From: Gammaproteobacteria bacterium
GTDB taxonomy: Bacteria; Pseudomonadota; Gammaproteobacteria; Pseudomonadales; Azotimanducaceae_A
Direction of reading: 5' to 3'
Assembly (NCBI GenBank): GCA_026713405.1
Contig: JAPOON010000839.1
Coordinates: 1-7,844 of the forward strand
DNA length: 7,844 bases
Positions 1 to 5,688 of this stretch are shown piece by piece. Both the position numbers and the translations under genes were made by a program. The notes under the pieces are model-generated. The model worked only from the letters and a program-made list of their open reading frames with translations, was not told the origin of the DNA and did not search any database. Each line of letters opens with the position of its first letter. Position 1 is the stretch's first letter.

Positions 1-893
1 CCGTCGCCCAGCAGCCTCGGATGCAGGAGCATGGCCGGAATACTCGACGCGCCGTTGGCAACAGCCGGTGCGGGGTCGTACACGGTGACGGCGATTCCTC
101 GCTCCGCCAAGTGCCGCGCAATGCCGGCTCCGGCAATTCCGGCACCGGCAACCGCAACCCTGTCCGGTTCTTTTTTCCTCTCCAACCCTTTCTTGATGAA
201 CGAGCCGGCCAGGCTCTCCCGCTTGCGCGGCCGCTGGTCGACCCGCCACATCTCGAACCCGGCAGCCGCGAGGCCCCGGCGAACACGCCCAGCCGCGGTA
301 AACGTGGCCACCGCCGTGCCCCGGGCTGAGAGTTGCGCCGCCATCTGCAGCAGTTCCTCGCGCCACATCTCCGGATTCCTGTCCGGCGCAAAGCCGTCCA
401 GAAACCAGGCATCGAAGGGCTGCCGCTGACGGCCAATCAGATCGCTCAACCCGGCGCCCGCATCGCCCCAGTACAAGGAGAGCCAGACCCGGCCCTCTGC
501 CAACACCCGGCGGTGCCATCCTGGCAGCAATGGCGGATACGCGCGTTCGAGTTCCCCATAGACGGGTATGCCCGGCCGGCGCTTCGTTGCGATCGCGCGG
601 AAGTCCGCCGGGTCGATGGGGCGAGCATCGAACCCGATATAATGCAGCCGGCAACCTCGCCGGAGTGCCAAGGCCGCGGCGACCGCGAAGTTGAGCCCCG
701 TCCCAAAACCCAGTTCGCCGACACGCAGCGTAGTGCGCTCAGCAGCCGCCCTGCCCGCAATTCCGGCCAGGTTCGACGGTTCAATGAACACACGCCGCGT
801 CTCTCCTTCCTCATCGGCCGAATGGTAGATGTCGCCGAAATCCCGGGCGAAGGGCACACCGTCCCGCCAGGCAAGATCGGCGGGTTCGATCAC
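1..893 (-). CDS. mnmC: MnmC, bifunctional tRNA mnm5s2U34 biosynthesis protein (C-terminus cut by window edge)
   Basis: MnmC finishes the 5-methylaminomethyl group on wobble uridine 34 of certain tRNAs. Its C-terminal FAD domain removes the carboxymethyl group from cmnm5U, and its N-terminal SAM-dependent domain methylates the resulting nm5U. Visible here are 297 codons in one open frame. The methyltransferase domain covers about residues 1-240, with FGDIYHS near 19-25, the SAM-binding stretch GELGFGTGLNF near 59-69, FLDGFAPDRNPEMW near 162-175 and a following ATFTAAGRVRRGL. The FAD domain begins near 241 with the dinucleotide motif AGAGIAGAGIARHL. About the last half of a typical MnmC lies off the left edge. 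The start is GTG at 893, which shares bases with the TGA of the upstream sulfurtransferase (GTGA overlap), and I see no strong ribosome site of its own. Translational coupling is therefore likely. Family assignment is confident. Confidence 0.93.
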   Translation of the reverse strand, partial: MIEPADLAWRDGVPFARDFGDIYHSADEEGETRRVFIEPSNLAGIAGRAAAERTTLRVGELGFGTGLNFAVAAALALRRGCRLHYIGFDARPIDPADFRAIATKRRPGIPVYGELERAYPPLLPGWHRRVLAEGRVWLSLYWGDAGAGLSDLIGRQRQPFDAWFLDGFAPDRNPEMWREELLQMAAQLSARGTAVATFTAAGRVRRGLAAAGFEMWRVDQRPRKRESLAGSFIKKGLERKKEPDRVAVAGAGIAGAGIARHLAERGIAVTVYDPAPAVANGASSIPAMLLHPRLLGD

Positions 894-1699
894 GGCGCGA
901 CCGGCCGTGCCGGGTCCGCTATCCACTCGCTCCAGGATCCGGGGTAGAGCGCCGGCTCATCGAAACCGGCCAGGCGCATCGCCAATACGTTGTGCGCAGC
1001 CGTCAGGCCCGAACCGCAGTAGCACACCGGATTGTTCTCCAGCCCTGCGAAGCGCCCGCGCAACTCGGCAGCGTCCCGGAAGCGGCCGCTCGCATCCAGG
1101 TTCTCCTGGAACGGCCGGCAGTGGGCGCCGGGAATGTGGCCCGCCACCCGGTCGATAGGCTCCTCGATGCCATCGAAGCGGCGCCGTGTCCGGGCATCGA
1201 TCAGGCTGAAACGGTCGCCATCGCGGCCGATCTCTGCTGCGGTAACCGTGCGGGTCAGCGGCGGGCGCAACGCGAAGTTGCCGCGGCCGGGCACCTCGAC
1301 CCGGGTGGTCAGGTCGCCGGGCCAGGCAGCCAGCCCGCCGTCCAGGATCGCCACAGTCTCATGCCCGCACCAGCGGGCCAGCCACCATCCCCGGGCTGCA
1401 AAGGCGCCCCCCGCATCATCGTAGAAAACCATCTGGTCGCCTGAATTGACCCCCCAGGCGGCGAACCGCCCGGCCAGCGCAGACCGTTCAGGCAGCGGGT
1501 GCCGTCCTCCAGAACCCGGCGACCCCGCCAGGTGCCGGTCGAGATCGGCATGCAGCGCGCCCGGGATGTGCCCCTCGTCGTAGGCACGCCGCCCCGCCTC
1601 CGGATCGCCGAGCACCGTCCGGCAGTCGAACAGGCGTGCCGTCGAGCCCAACCGGGCCAGACCATCAATTTCGATCAGATGCCTGTACATGAACGGCAC
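890..1699 (-). CDS. sseA: Two-domain sulfurtransferase, 3-mercaptopyruvate sulfurtransferase type
   Basis: This enzyme moves sulfane sulfur from 3-mercaptopyruvate or thiosulfate to an acceptor through a cysteine persulfide. The 269-residue protein has two rhodanese domains. The N-terminal one (about 20-130) has HIPGALHADL at 44-53 and the YDDAGGAFAAR stretch, with no cysteine at the active-loop position, as is usual for the structural domain. The C-terminal one (about 155-262) has DARTRRRFDG, GHIPGAH near 187-193, the active loop CGSGLTA at 228-234 (catalytic Cys228) and YPGSWSEW at 252-259. The CGSG-type loop points to mercaptopyruvate rather than thiosulfate preference; this comes from family knowledge, not from a test here. 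Length is slightly below the usual 280. The start is taken as GTG at 1699. ATG at 1690 is equally possible, and neither has a good ribosome site. It overlaps mnmC by four bases downstream, so the two are probably co-transcribed. Confidence 0.9.
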   Translation of the reverse strand: MPFMYRHLIEIDGLARLGSTARLFDCRTVLGDPEAGRRAYDEGHIPGALHADLDRHLAGSPGSGGRHPLPERSALAGRFAAWGVNSGDQMVFYDDAGGAFAARGWWLARWCGHETVAILDGGLAAWPGDLTTRVEVPGRGNFALRPPLTRTVTAAEIGRDGDRFSLIDARTRRRFDGIEEPIDRVAGHIPGAHCRPFQENLDASGRFRDAAELRGRFAGLENNPVCYCGSGLTAAHNVLAMRLAGFDEPALYPGSWSEWIADPARPVAP

Positions 1700-1717
1700 T
1701 CTGGATAGTCGCGAGGG

Positions 1718-1723
1718 ATTCTA
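1718..1723 (-). promoter_or_regulatory. Possible -10 box for the sulfurtransferase-mnmC unit
   Basis: On the minus strand the hexamer TAGAAT matches the sigma-70 consensus TATAAT at five of six positions and lies about 18 bases upstream of the GTG start at 1699. A TTGCGC lies upstream, but only 14 bases away, which is short for a -35 element. The call is weak and rests on position and the -10 match alone. If real, the transcript would have a very short leader. Confidence 0.25.
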
Positions 1724-1766
1724 ACCGGGTCTGTCTGGCGCAACGGTTGCCGGTGGACCTTCAATC

Positions 1767-1821
1767 CCCGATCATATCCGCTCAAGGGATACGCCAACCT
1801 CTCGAGAAAGCGGTGATCGGG
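1767..1821. repeat. Nested inverted repeat in the sulfurtransferase/deacylase divergent spacer
   Basis: An exact 8-base inverted repeat, CCCGATCA at 1767-1774 and TGATCGGG at 1814-1821, encloses a second hairpin that abuts its left arm directly: TATCC at 1775-1779, a 7-base loop and GGATA at 1787-1791. The remaining interior holds CGC (1792-1794) facing GCG (1810-1812) around a self-complementary TCTCGAGA. As RNA this could form a small branched structure in the leader of the downstream deacylase, and as DNA it could be a regulator site. An 8-base inverted repeat of this spacing can occur by chance, so function is unproven. The rest of the 1700-1890 spacer shows no RNA gene and no clear plus-strand promoter. 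Confidence 0.35.
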
Positions 1822-1890
1822 TACGAACCTGGCTCATTGGACAATCTTCTCCGCAAGTAGGGGCCGGAAAATAACCCGCGCCAGGCAGGC

Positions 1891-3354
1891 ATGAGTACCG
1901 TCAACCATTCCCCTCCTTACGATACGGTACTTCGGGGTGGAACCCTGATCGACGGTACCGGCCGAAGCCCGTACAGCGCGGACCTGGCGCTGAAAGGAGA
2001 CCGCATAGCGGCCATCGGCGCAGTCGATTCAGCCCGGACAGCCGCAGAACTCGATGTTCGGGGTCGGTGTATCGCTCCCGGCTTCATCGATGCGCATGCC
2101 CACGACGACCAAGCCTGCCTCGCGGATCCCTCCATGCGGGCGAAGATCAGTCAAGGTGTCACCACCGTGGTGGTGGGCAACTGCGGCCTGAGCCTGGCAC
2201 CGCTGAACAATCCCCCGGACCTGCCGGAGCCGCTCAACCTGCTGGGGAACCCTTCGGACTTCCGGTTCTCCGACTTCAGTTCCTATTTCGACGCTGTCGA
2301 TGCCGCCATGCCGGCGGCAAACGTGGTTTCGCTCGTCGGCCACACCGCGCTGCGGGCGGCGACGATGCAGGCGCTCGACCGCAGGGCCACGCCCCGGGAG
2401 CTTGGCGCCATGCTCGGCTTGCTCGACGAAGCCATGCGTGCCGGCGCTGCCGGTTTGAGCAGCGGCGTCTACTACGCCCCGGGACGCGCGGCCGACAATG
2501 GCGAGCTGATACCGCTGGTCCGCAAGTCTTCCGAGTTCGGCGGCGTGTACGCCTCGCACATCAGGGACGAGAGCGATCTGGTGCTCGACTCCATGAGCGA
2601 GGCGCTGGCGGCTGCACGCATCGGCACAGCCCCCCTGATCATTTCGCATCACAAGTGCGCCGGTACGCGCAACTGGGGGCGCAGCGCCGAGACGCTGGCG
2701 CTACTGGACAAGGCGTCCGAGTCGCAGGAGGTCAGCGTCGACTGCTATCCCTATCGAGCCGGATCGACCGTGCTGGACCCCGCCTTCGTCGAGGAGGGCA
2801 TCGAGGTTCTCGTCACCCGCTCCCGCGATTACCCCGGACTGGCGGGCAGATACCTGCACCAGATCGCATCGGAGTGGGGCTGCTCGGAGCGGGAGGCCGC
2901 GCGCCGACTGCAACCCGGGGGCGCCTGCTATTTTCAGATGAGCGAGCGCGACGTAAGCCGCATCATCGGCTACCGTTCGGCCATCATCGGTTCCGACGGG
3001 CTGCCCCGGGACCCACATCCCCATCCCCGGCTCTGGGGCACCTTTCCCCGCGTGATCCGCCGCTATGTCAGGGAGCAGAACCTGCTGTCGCTCGAAGCAG
3101 CGGTACACAAGATGACGGGCATGACGGCGCAACGGTTCAACATTACCCGGCGCGGCACGCTGGCCCCCGGCAACTACGCCGACATCGTGGTGTTCGATCC
3201 CTCCTCCATTGCCGACCGCGCAGACTTTGGAAATCCGAAACAACCGGCGGTGGGCATCGACCATGTTTTCGTAAACGGCCAGCTCAGCTGGGGGATCGGC
3301 GCCGCCGAGGCGCCCGGCGCGGGCCGTCTGTTGAGGAATCGCCCGGCGCGTTGA
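1891..3354 (+). CDS. N-acyl-D-amino-acid deacylase (D-aminoacylase, amidohydrolase superfamily)
   Basis: This is a zinc hydrolase that cleaves N-acyl-D-amino acids to a free D-amino acid and a carboxylate. At 487 residues it matches the usual length of about 480. Family residues appear in order: the metal motif HAH (His69, His71) in the stretch GFIDAHAHDD; Cys98 in VVGNCGLSLAPL, the bridging zinc ligand of this family; His223 in ASHIRDE; His253 in SHHKCAG; DCYPYRAG near 284-291; and the catalytic Asp369 in IGSDGLP. These sit two or three residues from the equivalents in the characterised Alcaligenes enzyme (His67, His69, Cys96, His220, His250, Asp366), so the site appears intact. The C-terminal beta-domain ends with GTLAPGNYADIVVFDP. 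No signal peptide is evident, so it is probably cytoplasmic. ATG at 1891 is preceded only by a weak AGGCAGG ribosome site. The exact substrate cannot be read from sequence. It appears to be a single-gene unit, convergent with the permease. Confidence 0.93.
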   Translation: MSTVNHSPPYDTVLRGGTLIDGTGRSPYSADLALKGDRIAAIGAVDSARTAAELDVRGRCIAPGFIDAHAHDDQACLADPSMRAKISQGVTTVVVGNCGLSLAPLNNPPDLPEPLNLLGNPSDFRFSDFSSYFDAVDAAMPAANVVSLVGHTALRAATMQALDRRATPRELGAMLGLLDEAMRAGAAGLSSGVYYAPGRAADNGELIPLVRKSSEFGGVYASHIRDESDLVLDSMSEALAAARIGTAPLIISHHKCAGTRNWGRSAETLALLDKASESQEVSVDCYPYRAGSTVLDPAFVEEGIEVLVTRSRDYPGLAGRYLHQIASEWGCSEREAARRLQPGGACYFQMSERDVSRIIGYRSAIIGSDGLPRDPHPHPRLWGTFPRVIRRYVREQNLLSLEAAVHKMTGMTAQRFNITRRGTLAPGNYADIVVFDPSSIADRADFGNPKQPAVGIDHVFVNGQLSWGIGAAEAPGAGRLLRNRPAR

Positions 3355-3473
3355 TGGTTAGCGAAAACCAGCGGTTGGAAGGCCGATTCCTGATTCTTGC
3401 AGTTGCCCCACAGGGTGTCCCAAAGTTGTCCCGCCGGTGCGAATTGACTGGACTGATTGCTCGCTGCTTGAGG
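3355..3473. other. Gene-free stretch left of the CRISPR remnant, possible eroded leader
   Basis: This is non-coding sequence between the deacylase stop and the first CRISPR repeat, visibly less GC-rich than the flanking genes. If the array is read on the plus strand, as its repeat orientation suggests, this is where the leader would be. I see no clear promoter or A/T-rich leader motif. A short hairpin directly after the stop (TGGTT 3355-3359 with AACCA 3366-3370) has no following T-run, so it is not a convincing terminator. Confidence 0.3.
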
Positions 3474-3502
3474 GTCTATCCCGCGCATGCGGGGCTGAAC
3501 CG
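3474..3502 (+). repeat. CRISPR repeat 1 (leader side)
   Basis: It differs from the I-E consensus at positions 3, 5, 6 and 22. The hairpin needed for Cas6e processing survives: CCCGC pairs with GCGGG around a GCAT loop, and the change at position 6 gives a U-G wobble with position 21. The 3' handle TGAACCG is intact. Confidence 0.8.
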
Positions 3503-3534
3503 GAACGGGATCGGCGCCGGCCGTGAGCTTCCAT
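3503..3534 (+). other. CRISPR spacer 1 (32 bases)
   Basis: This is a 32-base unique segment between repeats 1 and 2, the standard I-E spacer length. It begins GAACGGGATC and ends AGCTTCCAT. It does not resemble the second spacer or any other part of the window that I can see. Its target is unknown. Confidence 0.7.
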
Positions 3535-3563
3535 GTCTTCCCAGCGCATGCGGGCTTGAACCG
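3535..3563 (+). repeat. CRISPR repeat 2 (middle)
   Basis: It differs from the I-E consensus at positions 3, 9, 21 and 22. The changes at 9 and 21 break the hairpin: position 9 is an A facing G18, and positions 6 and 21 become C facing C. A transcript would probably not be cut properly by Cas6e here. The 3' handle TTGAACCG keeps its last seven bases. Confidence 0.8.
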
Positions 3564-3595
3564 TCGTGCTCTGACGGCGCCGCCGCGTGCGGATA
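3564..3595 (+). other. CRISPR spacer 2 (32 bases)
   Basis: This is a 32-base segment between repeats 2 and 3, GC-rich in its centre (GACGGCGCCGCCGCG). Length and position fit an I-E spacer exactly. Its target is unknown. Confidence 0.65.
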
Positions 3596-3624
3596 GTGTT
3601 CTCCGCGTGAGCGGGGCGGACAAG
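3596..3624 (+). repeat. CRISPR repeat 3 (terminal, most diverged)
   Basis: The first half is well kept, starting GTGTTC and continuing CCGCGTGAGCGGGG. The 3' handle is lost, reading CGGACAAG instead of ATGAACCG. The stem is intact with one U-G wobble and a GTGA (GNRA-type) loop, a loop also common in I-E repeats, unlike the GCAT loop of repeats 1 and 2. Decay at the 3' end fits a trailer-end repeat. Confidence 0.65.
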
Positions 3625-3807
3625 AATGCCCGAGTCCGGGGTTCACGTTGTCGTGAGATCTCCAGTGAGAGCTTGTCCGGTTGGCCGAAGAGCCGTAAGC
3701 GTGCCTCGGATGGCGTGTTTACTATGAGGACACTGATAGTATCCTGCAGAGGAGACGACGCATCGAGTATGTCTGACGACGCCTTTTCCGGGACACGCTG
3801 CCCGCCC
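3625..3807. other. Gene-free stretch between CRISPR remnant and permease stop
   Basis: I see no convincing gene here. Open frames crossing it on the plus strand are continuations of the spurious frame through the array. The one notable structure is a pair of overlapping, mutually exclusive small hairpins: TACTAT 3720-3725 with ATAGTA 3736-3741, and AGGACAC 3727-3733 with GTATCCT 3739-3745 (a seven-base stem on the minus strand with one G-U pair). Neither is followed by a T-run, so they are weak as permease terminators. No further CRISPR repeat is recognisable at the next 61-base step (3657). Confidence 0.4.
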
Positions 3808-5538
3808 TCAGATTTTCGGCGCTACGCGAATCCTGATGAAGTCGGTATCGTAGTACTGGCGATGGCGCACCTCGGTAGCGAGATGGCGCAGCAGGCGCAG
3901 TGAAACGTCCCGCTCCAGAGAGCTCTCGGCAGCCCCCTTTCCGAGCAGGGCGAGGCGGTCTTCTATGTTCTCCTCGCCGCCGGCGGCAATGAACTCCAGG
4001 ATCGCTTCCCCACCCTGCCTATGGGCCTTGATCAGCAGGCGGCGGCTGGATTCTCTGGCCTCGTCGTCGCGCAACAGCGTCAGCAGGGTCTCTTCGCTTG
4101 CTGCATCGAGACGATTCGCCAAAGCCTCGTCCCAGCCGTTGCGAGACGCGAAGTCGGCGATGAACTCGCGGATTGTCGGCAACGCTGTCAGGTCAAGGTC
4201 GGTTTGCAGACGCCTGCTCGGAGACGCTGTCAATTCCATCAGGCCTGTCAGGACGATCGCCGTGAGGCCTCCAGCCGTCAGGCCGCTGTTCAGGAGGCCG
4301 CCTGCAAGATGCGGTACGACTTCCGGGAAAATAAAGCCGTACTGGCAGCCGACGCCCATCCAGAAGGAGACTCCCACGACCAGGGCCTGGCGACGGTCCA
4401 ACCCGTCCGAGACGATCATTCGCATACCCAACGCGAAGATTAGAGTGATCGTCACGGTCAGATAACCGGCGATCACCGGCCCCGGAATGGCCAACACGAT
4501 GGCCAACACCTTGGGAAAGAATGCCAGCGCAGAGAGAAACAGGCCGAACAGTACGCCGACCCGGCGCGCCGCGACGCCGGTCAACTCCGTAAGCGAGGCG
4601 GTTGTTGTTCGAACGCCGTTGGGAACCGTACCAGCCAGTCCGGACAACAGGTTGCTGACGGCGTCCGCAGCCACCGCTCCTTGGGCTGCGCGAAAGTCCA
4701 CGGCGCGTTGAGTTCGCCAGGACACGCTCTGAATGGCGAACAGGCCGCTGATGGTACGCACCGTGCACACCAGAAAAACCAGAACGAACGCCGGCAACAA
4801 CTGCAGAAACGATGAGCCGAAGTCGAATTTGAATTCCGGTCCTTCGGCGGGAATGCCGATCCAATCGGCTGCGGCGAGGCGATCGAAGTCGTAGGTCCCG
4901 AAGGCCGCGGCTGTTGCCGCTCCGCCCACAAGCGCGATCAAGGCTGCCCAGGCGCGCAGTTTCGGCGATCCCTTGACCATGACGCCGCCCAGTACGAGCA
5001 CGGTGACGAGCGCGGACAATGGCGCCGCCGCGGGCGTGGTTCCGGCGGGCACTTCGTCCAGCATGTCGAAAACCACAGGCATGACGGCGACGGGTATGAG
5101 CAGCAGAACGATGCCGGCAACCGTCGGCGTGAACACCCGCCGGAAAAGGGAGAGCCGTAGCGCGAACAGGAACTGGAACAGCGATGCGGCGAGCACCAGC
5201 GCGCCGAGCAAGGCTACGCCGCCGGCGGCGATGGCATCGACGCTTACCGCGATGGCCGTGCCCGTTGTTCCAGTAATGAGGACGTAGCCGGCGCCGAAAC
5301 GGCCAATGCGGCGAGCCTGCAACGCGGTGATCAGGCCACAGATGACGATGGACACGAACACCCCCCAGAGCAGCGTCGCTTCGGGGGCTTGCGCGGCGCG
5401 GAATATGATCATGGGGATCATCATCGTGCCGCTCAAAGTAAGCAGGGCGTACTGAAGCCCGAGCCCAACCGCCAGGCGTGGCGGGGGCACTTCGTCAGGT
5501 TCGTAGAGGATCTGACTGTCTTCGCGACTGCTCGACAC
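3808..5538 (-). CDS. NCS2-family nucleobase permease with a fused C-terminal cytoplasmic domain
   Basis: The family (nucleobase-ascorbate or uracil-xanthine permeases) imports purines or pyrimidines by proton or sodium symport across the inner membrane. The protein has 576 residues, against about 430-460 for common relatives. Residues 20-435 hold roughly a dozen hydrophobic segments, starting with GLGLQYALLTLSG, the family's first-helix motif with Tyr in place of the usual His. The family-typical LTGVAARRVG lies at 319-328. By my alignment two hallmark acidic positions are altered: the helix-8 Glu site reads VRTISGLFAI (about 260-269), and the helix-10 [QEP]-N-x-G motif reads TTAS (about 312-315). 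Residues 451-576 form an added soluble domain described in the findings. The start is GTG at 5538, because an in-frame TGA lies six bases upstream and there is no ATG until the first helix. No ribosome site is clear. It is divergent from the SRPBCC gene. Substrate cannot be assigned. Confidence 0.88.
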   Translation of the reverse strand: MSSSREDSQILYEPDEVPPPRLAVGLGLQYALLTLSGTMMIPMIIFRAAQAPEATLLWGVFVSIVICGLITALQARRIGRFGAGYVLITGTTGTAIAVSVDAIAAGGVALLGALVLAASLFQFLFALRLSLFRRVFTPTVAGIVLLLIPVAVMPVVFDMLDEVPAGTTPAAAPLSALVTVLVLGGVMVKGSPKLRAWAALIALVGGAATAAAFGTYDFDRLAAADWIGIPAEGPEFKFDFGSSFLQLLPAFVLVFLVCTVRTISGLFAIQSVSWRTQRAVDFRAAQGAVAADAVSNLLSGLAGTVPNGVRTTTASLTELTGVAARRVGVLFGLFLSALAFFPKVLAIVLAIPGPVIAGYLTVTITLIFALGMRMIVSDGLDRRQALVVGVSFWMGVGCQYGFIFPEVVPHLAGGLLNSGLTAGGLTAIVLTGLMELTASPSRRLQTDLDLTALPTIREFIADFASRNGWDEALANRLDAASEETLLTLLRDDEARESSRRLLIKAHRQGGEAILEFIAAGGEENIEDRLALLGKGAAESSLERDVSLRLLRHLATEVRHRQYYDTDFIRIRVAPKI

Positions 5539-5540
5539 AA

Positions 5541-5623
5541 GTCAACGTTAACTTACCGCGAACGCACGCGCCAAGAGAATCTGATTCGCAAGGCGATGAC
5601 AGGCCGCCTGCCGGACGTTGACG
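5541..5623. repeat. Inverted 8-base repeat in the permease/SRPBCC divergent spacer
   Basis: ACGTTGAC at 5616-5623 recurs inverted as GTCAACGT at 5541-5548. The left copy is also the left part of a near-palindrome, GTCAACGTTAAC (5541-5552, 10 of 12 positions symmetrical), directly upstream of the permease GTG. The right copy overlaps the candidate -35 box of the SRPBCC gene. The placement would suit a shared regulator, but the match is short enough to be chance. Confidence 0.3.
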
Positions 5624-5647
5624 CCAAATGCGGCGCGCGACTAGCAT
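5618..5647 (+). promoter_or_regulatory. Candidate sigma-70 promoter of the SRPBCC gene
   Basis: A TTGACG -35 box (5618-5623, five of six matches) is separated by 18 bases from a TAGCAT -10 box (5642-5647, four of six). Transcription would start near 5654, leaving a leader of about 35 bases with a GGGAG ribosome site at 5678-5682, six bases before the ATG at 5689. The arrangement is coherent and supports the start chosen for that gene. Confidence 0.45.
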
Positions 5648-5688
5648 TGGCCGACACTGTGTTCGAACCGACGTCACGGGAGCCGTAC

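Larger units (their letters stand above)
3474..3624 (+). CRISPR. Small degenerate orphan type I-E CRISPR array (3 repeats, 2 spacers)
   Basis: Three 29-base units begin at 3474, 3535 and 3596, an exact 61-base period, which is the type I-E layout of a 29-base repeat plus a 32-base spacer. All resemble the I-E consensus, which begins GTGTTCCCCGC, carries a CCCGC/GCGGG stem and ends ATGAACCG. By hand count the matches are 25, 25 and 20 of 29. The first two units agree with each other at 24 of 29 positions and both carry C at position 3. Spacers occupy 3503-3534 and 3564-3595 and are unrelated to each other. Repeat polarity implies plus-strand transcription with the leader on the left, and the most decayed repeat is the right-hand one, as expected for the trailer end. 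There are no cas genes in the window. True arrays usually have near-identical repeats, so this looks like a remnant. Alternatively, the repeats could diverge in the same way in a related organism. Confidence 0.8.

Noticed and set aside
446..874. Minus-strand frame of 142 codons inside mnmC
   Set aside because: It is an out-of-frame shadow of the mnmC methyltransferase domain, whose own frame starts at a GTG and shows all family motifs.
1837..1875. TTGGAC plus AAAATAAC as a deacylase promoter
   Set aside because: The spacing between the two elements is about 25 bases, and the -10-like element would sit almost on the start codon.
3355..3370. Hairpin TGGTT/AACCA as a deacylase terminator
   Set aside because: The stem is five bases and no T-run follows. 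An intrinsic terminator would need both a stronger stem and a T-run.
3413..3441. Possible fourth CRISPR repeat one period to the left
   Set aside because: At the expected position only scattered bases match the I-E consensus, and there is no stem.
2067..3596. Long plus-strand frame of 509 codons overlapping the deacylase
   Set aside because: It is a +1 shadow of a confidently identified gene, rich in Arg, Gly and Pro as expected from out-of-frame GC-rich DNA, with no recognisable domain.
3657..3685. Possible fourth CRISPR repeat one period to the right
   Set aside because: There is no stem and no GTGTTC or GAACCG end, and matches are at chance level.
3523..3903. Plus-strand open frame of 126 codons across the intergenic gap
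   Set aside because: It runs through CRISPR repeats 2 and 3 and a spacer, and its VFPAHAGLNR segment is the translated repeat. It then runs antisense into the permease end. It has no family resemblance and no ribosome site.
5389..5688. N-terminal extension of the SRPBCC frame
   Set aside because: It overlaps the permease start antisense and covers the candidate promoter. The ATG at 5689 with GGGAG upstream is a better start.
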